From: Erwinia_E haradaeae_I
GTDB lineage: Bacteria > Pseudomonadota > Gammaproteobacteria > Enterobacterales > Enterobacteriaceae
Assembly (NCBI RefSeq): GCF_900698925.1
Contig: NZ_LR217713.1
Span: forward strand, 62,001-126,000
DNA length: 64,000 bases
Direction of reading: 5' to 3'
Part shown: piece after piece, positions 28,086-38,164 of the stretch
Numbering within the stretch: the stretch's first letter is position 1
Layout of the letters: the number at the start of each line of letters is the position of its first letter
Notes under the pieces: model-generated
What the model was told of the DNA's origin: nothing
Databases searched by the model: none
The model's input: only the letters and a program-made list of their open reading frames with translations
Program-made: the position numbers and the translations under genes

Positions 28086-29492
28086 GTGATATCCGAGAAC
28101 TTGATTGTAGCAAAATTTGGTGGAACTAGTGTGTCTAACTATATTGCTATGAATAGAAGCGCTGATGTTGTATCATCTAACAGAAACATACGATTAGTAG
28201 TACTCTCTGCGTCTTCTGGTGTCACAGATCGACTAATCGCGTTAGCTGAAGGAAAAAAAAAGAATTCTCAAATTGTTATATTGGATGAAATATTCAATAT
28301 TCAAGATGCAATTATCAAAAAAATGAAAAAACAGAGGGTTCTTTATCATCATATTCAATGTGTTATGAGAAACATTGTTAGTCTTTCTGAATCGGCAGAA
28401 AGAAATCCATCTCTAGAGTTAACTGATGAGTTAATGAGTTATGGTGAAATAATGTCTACTCTTCTATTTGTTGAGATTTTGCGTCAGCGTCATGTAATGG
28501 CAGAGTGGTTTGATGTACGTAGAGTAATGCGTACCAATTCTCGTTTTGGTTGCGCTGAACCACATATTCCAGATTTATTAGGGTTAGTGAATCATCATTT
28601 AAAGCCGCGCATTAAAGAATCATTAATTGTTACACAGGGATTTATTGGCCAAGAAAAACATGGGAGAACTACCACACTTGGTCGCGGAGGAAGTGATTAT
28701 ACCGCGTCTATTCTTGGTGAAGCGCTTCATGCGCATAGTATTAATATTTGGACAGATGTTTCAGGTATTTATACTACTGATCCGCGTTTAGTGCCTTCTG
28801 CAAAACGTATTGACAAAATGACGTTTGAAGAAGCTTCTGTTATGGCTACTTTTGGTGCTAAAGTATTGCATCCATCGACATTATTACCTGCATTGCGTAG
28901 TGACATGTCAGTATTTGTAGGATCTAGTAAAAACCCTATGGATGGTGGGACTATAGTTTGTAATAAGATGCATAATCTTCCTGTTTTTCGCGCCATCACT
29001 TTGCGTCGTCAACAGATTTTATTAACGTTACGCAGTAGAAATATTTTATGTAATTCTCTTTATATTGATAAAGTATTTAAGATTTTGGCATGTCATAGTT
29101 TTTCGTTAGATCTCATGATGTTGTCTGATGCATGCTTTCTATTGACGCTAGATTCTACTCGTAAAAATTTTTTCCAAAATAGTGTATTAACTCAATCATT
29201 ATTAGATGATTTGTCTTTTGTATGCGACGTAGAAATAGAAGATAATCTGGCATTGGTGGTCATCATTGGTAATCAAATTTCTGGATGTTATCATATTCGT
29301 CAAGCGGTATTTAGTTTATTAAATTTATTCAATATTCGATTGATGTGTTATAGATTTAGTAGATCCACGTTATGTTATTTAGTGCATGGACACGAAGCTG
29401 AACAAATTATTCAGATATTACATCGCAAGATTTTTGAAGAGAAAACTGAATGGGGTTTATATCTAGATAAAACACAATATTCTGTAGGATAG
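28086..29492 (+). CDS. lysC: Lysine-type aspartate kinase III
   Basis: Phosphorylates aspartate, the first step toward lysine, threonine and methionine. It has 468 residues (E. coli LysC 449), with a GTG start at 28086 and AAAGG upstream. The kinase domain has KFGGTS (residues 10-15), TQGFIG and TLGRGGSDYTA; two ACT domains follow. Alignment to E. coli is nearly gapless (offset two). Four positions whose change is reported to relieve lysine inhibition are altered: E250 to V, M318 to I, G323 to L, T344 to L; contact residues S321, F324 and E346 also differ. S345, T352 and D340 are kept. The last 17 or so residues extend past the E. coli end. Lysine feedback is probably lost. Confidence 0.97.
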   Translation: MISENLIVAKFGGTSVSNYIAMNRSADVVSSNRNIRLVVLSASSGVTDRLIALAEGKKKNSQIVILDEIFNIQDAIIKKMKKQRVLYHHIQCVMRNIVSLSESAERNPSLELTDELMSYGEIMSTLLFVEILRQRHVMAEWFDVRRVMRTNSRFGCAEPHIPDLLGLVNHHLKPRIKESLIVTQGFIGQEKHGRTTTLGRGGSDYTASILGEALHAHSINIWTDVSGIYTTDPRLVPSAKRIDKMTFEEASVMATFGAKVLHPSTLLPALRSDMSVFVGSSKNPMDGGTIVCNKMHNLPVFRAITLRRQQILLTLRSRNILCNSLYIDKVFKILACHSFSLDLMMLSDACFLLTLDSTRKNFFQNSVLTQSLLDDLSFVCDVEIEDNLALVVIIGNQISGCYHIRQAVFSLLNLFNIRLMCYRFSRSTLCYLVHGHEAEQIIQILHRKIFEEKTEWGLYLDKTQYSVG

Positions 29493-30442
29493 AATGAGAT
29501 TGTATTATAATTTTATTATTAATATAGTATATAATATATTTAATATAAATACAAGGTTTTATTTGAAATAGAGAGTCATATATTTTAAATATTATTTTGT
29601 ATGTTTCTTGTAAAAAGGTTTTTATAAATTTTTTTAGATGTTATGATAACACATTCTATATTACATGTATTTTATATTTGATATTCTATAACAGAGTATA
29701 TCATGAAATACTGTTCTTCTATGAAATATGTTGGTGATTTATTCATGCTATTCTTAGCTATTAGTCATGTATTTTTCATTGTTAATCATTTAATATGTAG
29801 TAATAGGTATTTTTTTAAAAAGTATGGGATACAAAATTATATCAATCATTTTGATAGTTGACAGAATAGTGTTCTATTATCGCAGAATTTATTTCTGTTA
29901 AAGGCATGATTAGATATTATGAAATATAAAAATATTTGGTTTTTCATATTGTATTCTAATAACTAAAGCTCTCATTGAGTTTTTATGAAATATTTATATA
30001 CTTTAATGTTTATAAAAATAATATTTTTTAAAAAATTTTTGATATTCTGAAGAAATGATAATTCGTAAGAGATATGTCATTATAAATAATTTTCATTATA
30101 ATTTATATAATTTAATATGATCAGATAAGTAGTATTTTATCTCATAAATTAATTTTTAATTTTATATAAAGTTTTCATGTTTTTTTATATTTAATATGTA
30201 AAAAATATATAAAAGATAAGTGATTAGATGGTATTGTTTTTAAAAAAATATGTTTTGTATATTATATATTCTAATTATCTATTATAATAGTATTGATAGA
30301 TCCCTAGATACCAATTAAGGAAGTATGATTGTTGTAATTCATATTAATTATTTTGGTATATCAAAAAATTTCTATGACATGAGTTCGCGATAAGAAGGCG
30401 AGTGTTGATATATAATGTATACATTATAACGGTAATAAAGTT
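29493..30442. other. Intergenic, nuo promoter region
   Basis: About 950 extremely AT-rich bases between lysC and nuoA. It should hold the nuo promoter. lrhA, which precedes nuoA in E. coli, was not recognised. No gene or distinct regulatory site seen. Confidence 0.6.
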
Positions 30443-30934
30443 ATGCAGCAATCTATAACGGAATTTACTTATAATTGGTCTTTTTGTGTTTTTATTTTTT
30501 CTTCTATTTTTTTGTGTTTTATAATGCTCCTTGTATCTTGGTTTTTAGGTAGCACTTTGCGAGGAAGGTACACCAACACTCCTTTTGAGTCTGGTATTGC
30601 TTCAGTTCGGGGCAGAAAGTTGCGTGTATCAGCAAAATTTTATTTAGTTGCTATGTTTTTTGTTATTTTTGATGTTGAAGCTCTATATCTTTATGCATGG
30701 TCAGTTTCTATTCGTGAAAGTGGTTGGATTGGTTTTATTGAAGCTAGTCTTTTTATTTTAGTATTAATTATTAGTTTATTTTATCTTATTCGAAACAGAG
30801 CATTAGATTGGTCTCCTACCTCCCGAAATGTGAAAATTGTATATACTACTATTTCGCACGTTAAGAAAAAACATAATGTAAAGGTTAAAAATGGACTATA
30901 TTTTGACTCGTCCCAACCCACAGAAAGAAAATGA
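30443..30934 (+). CDS. nuoA: NADH-quinone oxidoreductase subunit A
   Basis: Membrane subunit of respiratory complex I at the junction with the peripheral arm. It has 163 residues (E. coli 147), three membrane helices, and the conserved PFESGI and KFYLVAMFFVIFDVEALYLY segments whose acidic residues face the quinone and proton path. The C-terminus is about 16 residues longer than in E. coli because the stop lies inside nuoB: the genes overlap by 44 bases, whereas in E. coli they are separated. First gene of the operon. Confidence 0.97.
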   Translation: MQQSITEFTYNWSFCVFIFSSIFLCFIMLLVSWFLGSTLRGRYTNTPFESGIASVRGRKLRVSAKFYLVAMFFVIFDVEALYLYAWSVSIRESGWIGFIEASLFILVLIISLFYLIRNRALDWSPTSRNVKIVYTTISHVKKKHNVKVKNGLYFDSSQPTERK

Positions 30935-31565
30935 TTCTCATCCACTTCAAACACAGGATACTGTATGTGATCCCTTAGATAAATATGTTCATAAAAATGT
31001 ATATTTTGGAAAATTAGAGCACGCTATACATAACCTTGTTAATTGGGGCCGTAAAAACTCTCTTTGGCCATTTAATTTTGGTTTATCATGTTGTTATGTT
31101 GAGATGACTACTGCATTTACGTCTGTACATGATATATCTAGATTTGGTTCAGAAGTCATTCGCTCTTCTCCTCGTCAGGCAGACTTTATGGTAGTTGCAG
31201 GAACTTGTTTTATAAAGATGGCTCCGGTTATACAGCGTCTTTATGATCAAATGTTGGCGCCTAAATGGGTTATTTCTATGGGGGCATGTGCTAATTCGGG
31301 TGGGATGTATGACATATATTCAGTAGTGCAAGGTGTGGATAAATTTCTTCCAGTAGATATATATATACCAGGGTGTCCACCTCGGCCAGAGGCCTATATG
31401 CAGGCTCTTTTACTTCTACAAGAAACAATCAAACAAGAACGACGGCCATTAGCATCTATTATTAATGATCAGGGTGTTTATCGTGCAAACCTTGAATCTG
31501 AGCGAGATAGGAAAAATGAAGAACGTATTTCTGTATCTACTTTAAGACAGATAGATGAGATTTGA
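30891..31565 (+). CDS. nuoB: NADH-quinone oxidoreductase subunit B
   Basis: Carries iron-sulfur cluster N2, the last electron donor to ubiquinone. It has 224 residues (E. coli 220). The ligand cysteines are all present: the tandem C67-C68 (GLSCCYVEM), C133 (MGACANSGG) and C162 (PGCPPRPE). The start MDYILTRPNP aligns exactly with E. coli MDYTLTRIDP, so initiation inside the last 44 bases of nuoA is real. A four-residue insertion follows the N-terminal region. A spacer of 111 bases separates it from nuoCD. Confidence 0.98.
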   Translation: MDYILTRPNPQKENDSHPLQTQDTVCDPLDKYVHKNVYFGKLEHAIHNLVNWGRKNSLWPFNFGLSCCYVEMTTAFTSVHDISRFGSEVIRSSPRQADFMVVAGTCFIKMAPVIQRLYDQMLAPKWVISMGACANSGGMYDIYSVVQGVDKFLPVDIYIPGCPPRPEAYMQALLLLQETIKQERRPLASIINDQGVYRANLESERDRKNEERISVSTLRQIDEI

Positions 31566-31676
31566 AATATTGAGTAATTATTCTATAAAGACTGATGAGG
31601 TAAGAATTATATTCTTATATTGCTCTTACTACGCAAGATTTATATTGTGTGAGCGATATACAATGATTTTAGTTAG

Positions 31677-33500
31677 ATGAGTAATAATGGTGAGCAAGTT
31701 ATGATTGATTTAACCACGACAAACTCTATAAATACACCATGTCAGGAAGATAATCATAAGCATGACCATATAATTAGCAAGTTGTATAACCGATTTGGTA
31801 AACATGCTTTTAGTATACAAGTCACACGCATGGATTTAGTTGTGATGTGGGTGAAAAAAGCACAGCTTATTGAAATTATTACGTTCTTGCATGCGTTAGT
31901 TACACCATACATTATGTTATATGATTTACATGGAATGGATGAGCGTCACAGAGTTACTCGTTATGGACTACCCAAAGCAGATTTTTCTATTTTTTATCAC
32001 TTTATTTTTATTGAAAATAATTATGATCTTATGATCAAAGTTGCATTATTAGAAAATTCTTTAAGTGTACCAACTATTAGCCATATCTTTTCTAATGCAA
32101 ATTGGTATGAGAGAGAAACTTGGGAGATGTTTGGTATTGACATTATAGGTCATCCGCATTTAACAAGATTAATTATGCCGCATTACTGGCAAGGATATCC
32201 CCTCCGAAAAGATTATCCAGCGCGTGCTACTGAGTTTGATCCTTTTCAGCTGACAAAAGATAAAGAAGATTTAGCCATGGAGTCCCTGACGTTTAAACCA
32301 GAGGATTGGGGGTTTAGATCTTCTCGTATAAATGAAGATTTTATGTTTCTTAATCTTGGTCCCAATCATCCTTCAGTACACGGAGCTTTTCGTATTATTC
32401 TACAGCTTGATGGTGAGGAGATTGTCGATTGTGTTCCAGATATTGGTTACCATCATCGCGGTGCTGAAAAAATGGGTGAGAGACAGTCATGGCATAGCTA
32501 CATTCCTTATACTGATCGCATTGAATATCTAGGTGGCTGTGTTAATGAATTACCATATGTGCTAGCAGTAGAAAGGTTAGCTGGTATTACCGTACCAGAG
32601 CGTGCTGAGGTCATTCGCGTGATGTTATCTGAGCTTTTTCGTATTAACAGTCATTTATTATATATTTCTACATTTATGCAAGATGTTGGTGCGATGTCGC
32701 CAGTTTTTTTGGCATTTACTGATCGTCAAAAAATTTATGATTTGATAGAAGCTATTACCGGTTCTCGTATGCATCCCTCTTGGTTTCGTATTGGTGGTGT
32801 GGCTCAGGACTTGCCGCGTGGTTGGGAGAATTTATTACGTAAACTATTAAATTGGTTACCTAAACGCTTAAAAATGTATTCAACATCTACTTTAAAAAAT
32901 TCTATTTTGATAGGTAGAGCGAAAGGTGTGGCCGCATACAATTTGGCGGAGGCTCTAAAGTGGGGTGTTACGGGATCGGGTTTACGTGCAACAGGTTTGG
33001 ATTTTGATGTCCGCAAATGGCGCCCTTATTCGGGTTATGAAAAGTTTGATTTTGAAGTTCCTATTGGTGGTGGAATTAGTTGTTCTTATACACGTGTCAT
33101 GCTGAAAGTAGAAGAGATTTATCAGAGTATTCGTATATTAGAACAGTGTTTGAATAATATGCCAGAAGGTGCATTTAAATCTAATCATCCATTAACAACA
33201 CCACCATCTAAAGAGAGAACTTTAGAGCATATTGAAACTTTAATAACTCACTTCTTACAGGTTTCGTGGGGTCCGGTAATTCCTGCCAATGAGTCTTTTC
33301 AGATGATTGAAGCCACTAAAGGGGTAAATAGCTATTATCTAACAAGTGATGGTAATACGATGAGCTATCGCACGCGCATACGGACTCCCAGTTTTCCACA
33401 TCTTCAGCAGATTCCTTCGGTAATTAATGGAGGAATGGTATCTGATCTTATAGTTTATCTTGGAAGTATTGATTTTGTCATGTCAGACGTGGACCGATAA
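31677..33500 (+). CDS. nuoCD: NADH-quinone oxidoreductase fused subunits C/D
   Basis: Fusion of the 30-kDa (C) and 49-kDa (D) subunits, typical of enterobacteria, forming the quinone-binding cavity. It has 607 residues (E. coli about 600). The C part (about 1-190) has NWYERETWEMFGI and LRKDYPARATEF. The D part has LGPNHPSVHGAFR, DIGYHHRGAEK with the quinone-site histidine, and the C-terminal IDFVMSDVDR, identical to E. coli. Translation may start at 31677 or, better matching E. coli MTDL, at ATG 31701. nuoE follows after two bases. Confidence 0.98.
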   Translation: MSNNGEQVMIDLTTTNSINTPCQEDNHKHDHIISKLYNRFGKHAFSIQVTRMDLVVMWVKKAQLIEIITFLHALVTPYIMLYDLHGMDERHRVTRYGLPKADFSIFYHFIFIENNYDLMIKVALLENSLSVPTISHIFSNANWYERETWEMFGIDIIGHPHLTRLIMPHYWQGYPLRKDYPARATEFDPFQLTKDKEDLAMESLTFKPEDWGFRSSRINEDFMFLNLGPNHPSVHGAFRIILQLDGEEIVDCVPDIGYHHRGAEKMGERQSWHSYIPYTDRIEYLGGCVNELPYVLAVERLAGITVPERAEVIRVMLSELFRINSHLLYISTFMQDVGAMSPVFLAFTDRQKIYDLIEAITGSRMHPSWFRIGGVAQDLPRGWENLLRKLLNWLPKRLKMYSTSTLKNSILIGRAKGVAAYNLAEALKWGVTGSGLRATGLDFDVRKWRPYSGYEKFDFEVPIGGGISCSYTRVMLKVEEIYQSIRILEQCLNNMPEGAFKSNHPLTTPPSKERTLEHIETLITHFLQVSWGPVIPANESFQMIEATKGVNSYYLTSDGNTMSYRTRIRTPSFPHLQQIPSVINGGMVSDLIVYLGSIDFVMSDVDR

Positions 33501-33502
33501 AA

Positions 33503-34018
33503 ATGCATGGAGAAAGAATTCCAATTAAAACAATGTATGAGAGTAATGATTCTGAACTGACTTCCATAGAGTATGATTCTATCATGCAGGAATTGAGTCA
33601 TTATGAAGAAGCTCGCGCAGTTTCAATTCAGGCGCTTAGTATTGTACAGAAACATCGTGGATGGGTGTCTGATTCTTTAATTAAATCTATTGCGGTGGTA
33701 TTAGGTATTCCAGCTAGTGATTTAGATGGAGTTGCAACATTTTATAGTAATATTTACCGAACTCCAGTTGGTCGTTATGTTATTCGATATTGTGACAGCG
33801 TAGTATGCTACATGACAGGTTACCAGAGTATAAAGAGAACGTTAGAATCGTATCTGTCTATATATTCAGGAGAAACAACTGAAGATAATCGTTTTACTCT
33901 TTTACCAACTTGTTGTCTTGGAAATTGTGACAAAGGACCAACAATTATGATTAATAATGACACTTATATTCACATGACACCAGAAAATATTTTGCAAGTG
34001 CTGGAGAAGTACCTATGA
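33503..34018 (+). CDS. nuoE: NADH-quinone oxidoreductase subunit E
   Basis: Thioredoxin-like subunit of the NADH dehydrogenase module holding the [2Fe-2S] cluster N1a. It has 171 residues (E. coli 166). The four ligands are in CDSVVC and TCCLGNC (second and last Cys of the latter pattern), with the helical N-terminal region EALSIVQKHRGWV-like before them. Starts two bases after nuoCD and overlaps nuoF by four bases (ATGA), a sign of translational coupling. Confidence 0.97.
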   Translation: MHGERIPIKTMYESNDSELTSIEYDSIMQELSHYEEARAVSIQALSIVQKHRGWVSDSLIKSIAVVLGIPASDLDGVATFYSNIYRTPVGRYVIRYCDSVVCYMTGYQSIKRTLESYLSIYSGETTEDNRFTLLPTCCLGNCDKGPTIMINNDTYIHMTPENILQVLEKYL

Positions 34019-35298
34019 GGAAGATAAGGCGTACCTCTGAAACACATCCTTTAACTTGGCGATTAAGGGAAGATCATCAACCGGTGTTCATCAAGGAGTA
34101 TCGTAAATATCATGGTTATAGTGGTGCGGAAATTGCTTTGCGCACTATGACGCCTGATGAAGTTGTCCAGATAGTAAAAGAGTCTGGGTTGAAAGGACGA
34201 GGGGGTGGAGGGTTTCCTACTGGTTTTAAGTGGGCTTTAATGCCTAAAGATGTGTCGATGGATGTGAGGTATTTATTATGTAATGCGGATGAAATGGAGC
34301 CAGGTACTTATAAAGATCGTTTATTAATGGAGCAATTACCACATCAGCTAATTGAAGGTATGTTAATTAGTGCTTTTGCTTTACAAGCAAGGCGTAGTTA
34401 TATATTTTTACGAGGTGAATATATCGAGGCAGAAATTAATTTACAACGAGCAATTAAGGAAGCTGTGGAAGCGGGATTATTAGGAAAAAATATTTTTGGT
34501 AGTGGTTTTAACTTAGAGATTGTAGTTCATATGGGTGCAGGTCGTTATATTTGCGGTGAGGAAACGGCATTAATTAATTCCTTAGAAGGACGTCGCGCTA
34601 ATCCACGCTCTAAACCACCGTTTCCCGCTTTAGTAGGCGCTTGGGGAAAGCCAACTTGTGTAAATAATGTTGAAACGTTATCGAATATTCCTGCAATTTT
34701 ATCTAATGGTGTTGCTTGGTATAAAGGGATATCAAATAGTAGTATGGATGCAGGTACTAAAATGATGGGATTTTCTGGTCGAGTAAAAACACCTGGTGTA
34801 TGGGAGTTACCATTTGGTATTACTGCGCGAGAAGTTTTTGAAAAGTATGCCGGTGGTATGCAGACTGGTTTAAAGCTTAAGGCGTGGCAACCGGGTGGCG
34901 CTAGCACTGATTTTTTAATTGAAAAGCATCTAGATTTACCAATGGAATTTTCTAGCATTAGTCAAGCTGGTAGTCGCTTAGGAACAGCTCTTGCTATGGC
35001 AGTAGATCATGAAATTAATATGGTATCGTTAGTCCTGAATTTAGAAGAGTTTTTTTCTCGCGAATCTTGTGGATGGTGCACACCTTGTAGGGATGGTCTT
35101 CCCTGGAGTGTTAAAATTTTACGATCTTTGGAGGCTAAAGAGGGTCGGCATGGAGATATTGAAATTTTATTACAACTTTGTCGTGATCTCGGACCAGGTA
35201 AAACATTTTGCGCTCATGCACCTGGAGCGGTGGAGCCGCTTCAGAGTGCGATTAAGTATTTTCGAGAAGAATTTGACTCTGGTATAAGACCACAATAA
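34015..35298 (+). CDS. nuoF: NADH-quinone oxidoreductase subunit F
   Basis: Binds NADH and FMN and cluster N3, where electrons enter complex I. FMN/NADH loop GRGGGGFPTG (61-70), NADEMEPGTYKDR, the GAGRYICGEETAL segment and the N3 ligands ESCGWCTPC plus a later Cys in KTFCAHAPGA are all present. It has 427 residues against 445 in E. coli: the protein stops after REEFDSGIRPQ and lacks the last 18 or so residues, a poorly conserved tail. A spacer of 122 bases precedes nuoG. Confidence 0.97.
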   Translation: MRKIRRTSETHPLTWRLREDHQPVFIKEYRKYHGYSGAEIALRTMTPDEVVQIVKESGLKGRGGGGFPTGFKWALMPKDVSMDVRYLLCNADEMEPGTYKDRLLMEQLPHQLIEGMLISAFALQARRSYIFLRGEYIEAEINLQRAIKEAVEAGLLGKNIFGSGFNLEIVVHMGAGRYICGEETALINSLEGRRANPRSKPPFPALVGAWGKPTCVNNVETLSNIPAILSNGVAWYKGISNSSMDAGTKMMGFSGRVKTPGVWELPFGITAREVFEKYAGGMQTGLKLKAWQPGGASTDFLIEKHLDLPMEFSSISQAGSRLGTALAMAVDHEINMVSLVLNLEEFFSRESCGWCTPCRDGLPWSVKILRSLEAKEGRHGDIEILLQLCRDLGPGKTFCAHAPGAVEPLQSAIKYFREEFDSGIRPQ

Positions 35299-35420
35299 AT
35301 ATACAGAATGCGCTTACTTATATCATAAGAGACATATATCTTAAATTTGTCTTAATTGAAGAGGGCGTTGTAAAAAAATAATGCGTTTATTCAGATTAGC
35401 TTAAAAGAAGCAGGTGTCTT

Positions 35421-38144
35421 ATGTCTACAATTTATGTAGATGGAAAAGAATATGAAGTCAATAGTTCAGATAATTTGCTGAGCGTCTGTTTATCTCTTGG
35501 ATTTAATATTCCTTATTTTTGTTGGCATCCGGCGCTAGGTAGTGTTGGTGCTTGTAGACAATGTGCAATTAAGAAGTATCAAAGTGTTACGGATACCCGC
35601 GGTCAGTTGGTAATGTCCTGCATGACCCCTGCTGATAATGGGATATTGCTTTCTATTAATGATTACGAAGCAGAAGCCTTTCGAAAAAGCATGATAGAAT
35701 TATTTATGATTAATCATCCACATGATTGTCCAGTGTGTGAAGAGGGCGGGCACTGTCATTTGCAAGATATGACAGTTATGACTGGTCATAGTTTACGTCG
35801 TTATCGGTTTACCAAACGTACTCATTATAATCAGAACTTAGGTCCATTCATTTCTCATGAAATGAACCGTTGTATTTCTTGTTATCGTTGTGTACGATAT
35901 TATAATGATTATGCTGATGGTCATGATCTAGGTGTATATGGCACTCATGATAATGTATATTTTGGTCGCATTAGTGATGGTACATTAGAGAGTGAATTTT
36001 CAGGCAATTTAGTAGAAATTTGTCCCACTGGGGTATTTACTGATAAGACGCATTCTAAGCGTTATAATCGTAAATGGGATATGCAGTTTGCACCTAGTGT
36101 TTGCCAACAGTGCAGTATCGGTTGTAATATTAATCTCGGCGAGCGTTACGGTGAGATTCGTCGTATTGAAAATTGTTATCATGGTATGATTAATCAGTAT
36201 TTTCTTTGCGACTTAGGTCGATTTGGTTATGGATATATTAATCTCAAAGATCGGCCATATTCAGCAATCCAGAATAGTGGTACTAATGTGATTGCATTAA
36301 ACAAGCACAAGGCGGTTCAAGTAGCTTCTAATATGTTACGTGAAGCGAAAAAAGTGATTGGTATTGGTTCAGTACGTGCAAGTATAGAAAGCAATTTTGC
36401 GTTATTTTCTTTAGTTGGTAAGGATAATTTTTCTTCTGGGATGCAAGAAGGAGAGCATTCTTGTTTAAATTTAATACTGAAAATTTTACATAATAGCGGG
36501 GTTTATATTCCATCATTACGTGAGATTGAAAGTTATGATGCAATTCTTGTTTTGGGTGAGGATATAACCCAGACTAGTGCGCGGATGGCGTTATCGTTAC
36601 GCCAAGCAGTGAAAGGAAAAGCTCGTGATCTTGCTTTCAAGCGTAATATAGCAGAATGGCATAGTGCTGCAATCGGTAATATTGGTTTAGGTTCTCGATA
36701 TCCTCTTTTTTTAACTAATATTGATGCTACTCGATTAGATGATATTGCAGCATGGAGTTATTATGCACCGGTAGAAGATCAGGCTCGACTTGGATTTGCT
36801 ATTGCTCATAGATTAGATTCCAATGCTCCGTCAGTTCAGGGCTTTGATCAAAACTTATCTAATTATGTTGATATGATCGCTCGGACCCTTCTGAGTTCTA
36901 AAAAACCGTTAATTATTTCTGGTAGCCATTCTGGGAGTATAGAGATTATTCAGGCAGCAGCTAATGTAGCTAAAGCATTAAGTGTGCGCTTGTCTAACGT
37001 TGGAATAAGTTTAGTCACGTCGGCAGTGAATAGTTTAGGTGTAGGTTTGATTGGCGGTTATTCATTAAATCAGGCGTTAGAGAAGATAGGATCTGGTGAG
37101 TCAGATACAGTTATTATTTTAGAAAATGATTTGTATCGTCATGCTCCAAAACATATTATTGATAATGCATTAAGCAATGCACGCTCTGTTATTGCGTTAG
37201 ATCACCAGCATACTTTAACAACTGATAGAGCTGGTCTAGTTTTTTCTAGTGCCAGTTTTGCAGAAAGTGATGGAACAGTAGTAAATCAGGAGGGTCGGGC
37301 TCAGCGTTTTTTTCAGGTATATGATCCATCGTATTATAATGATAAAATTGAGGTTTTAGCTAGTTGGCGTTGGATTGGTTTGATCAAATCTGCGATGAAA
37401 AAATCGGATATAGAGTGGCATAATTTAGATGATATCATTGATGATTGCGTTTCGGTCTTACCATGTTTATCTAAAATAAAAAAAGCTGCACCAAATTCTA
37501 ATTTTCGTATTTTTGGTCAAAAGTTATCACGTTCACCTCATCGATGTAGTGGGCGAACTGCAATGCGTGCGGATATTAGTGTTCATGAGCCACGTCAACC
37601 ACAGGATCTAGATACTATGTTTGCTTTTTCCATGGAAGGAAATAATCAACCAGATTCATCTCGATCACATATTCCATTTGCTTGGTCTCCAGGATGGAAT
37701 TCCCCGCAAGCTTGGAATAAATTTCAAGAACAAGTAGGTGGGCATCTTCGTCATGGTGATCCGGGTGAGCTTCTTATTAGAAGCAAGAAGATCACATTAG
37801 ACTGGTTTACGAATATTCCTAAAGGATTTATGAAACCAGATAAGGGTTGGCGTATAGCTCCTTACTTTCATTTATTTGGCAGTGATGAGATGACTCAGAA
37901 ATCTCCAGTTATTCAGAAACGTATGCTTAAGCCTTACTTGATGATGAATCTTAAGGATGCGGAGATGCTTCAAGTTAATGAAGGTACCTTGATAGAATTT
38001 ACTTGTTACGGAGAAACAAGGTGTTTACCTTTGCGTTTATCAAGTCAATTGCAGCTTGGGCAAGTAGGTTTGCCTTTAGGTTTTCCAGGTATTGGAGTTT
38101 TTTTATGTGGGGCAGATATTTATAATTTGCGTCGGGTGTTCTAA
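35421..38144 (+). CDS. nuoG: NADH-quinone oxidoreductase subunit G
   Basis: Largest peripheral-arm subunit, 907 residues (E. coli 908), carrying several iron-sulfur clusters. The N-terminal ferredoxin domain has FCWHPALGSVGACRQC for N1b; HPHDCPVCEEGGHC holds the N5/N4 ligands; NRCISCYRC and ICPTG complete them; and CQQCSIGC with FLCD (about 229-265) matches cluster N7, found only in some bacteria. The long molybdopterin-oxidoreductase-like domain follows. The stop TAA overlaps an ATG that is the ancestral nuoH start. Confidence 0.98.
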   Translation: MSTIYVDGKEYEVNSSDNLLSVCLSLGFNIPYFCWHPALGSVGACRQCAIKKYQSVTDTRGQLVMSCMTPADNGILLSINDYEAEAFRKSMIELFMINHPHDCPVCEEGGHCHLQDMTVMTGHSLRRYRFTKRTHYNQNLGPFISHEMNRCISCYRCVRYYNDYADGHDLGVYGTHDNVYFGRISDGTLESEFSGNLVEICPTGVFTDKTHSKRYNRKWDMQFAPSVCQQCSIGCNINLGERYGEIRRIENCYHGMINQYFLCDLGRFGYGYINLKDRPYSAIQNSGTNVIALNKHKAVQVASNMLREAKKVIGIGSVRASIESNFALFSLVGKDNFSSGMQEGEHSCLNLILKILHNSGVYIPSLREIESYDAILVLGEDITQTSARMALSLRQAVKGKARDLAFKRNIAEWHSAAIGNIGLGSRYPLFLTNIDATRLDDIAAWSYYAPVEDQARLGFAIAHRLDSNAPSVQGFDQNLSNYVDMIARTLLSSKKPLIISGSHSGSIEIIQAAANVAKALSVRLSNVGISLVTSAVNSLGVGLIGGYSLNQALEKIGSGESDTVIILENDLYRHAPKHIIDNALSNARSVIALDHQHTLTTDRAGLVFSSASFAESDGTVVNQEGRAQRFFQVYDPSYYNDKIEVLASWRWIGLIKSAMKKSDIEWHNLDDIIDDCVSVLPCLSKIKKAAPNSNFRIFGQKLSRSPHRCSGRTAMRADISVHEPRQPQDLDTMFAFSMEGNNQPDSSRSHIPFAWSPGWNSPQAWNKFQEQVGGHLRHGDPGELLIRSKKITLDWFTNIPKGFMKPDKGWRIAPYFHLFGSDEMTQKSPVIQKRMLKPYLMMNLKDAEMLQVNEGTLIEFTCYGETRCLPLRLSSQLQLGQVGLPLGFPGIGVFLCGADIYNLRRVF

Positions 38145-38164
38145 TGAGCTGGTTAACTAGATAA

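Noticed and set aside
34545..34958. 137-codon frame antisense to nuoF
   Set aside because: Shadow of a conserved gene; other long antisense frames (for example in cvrA and valS) are rejected for the same reason.
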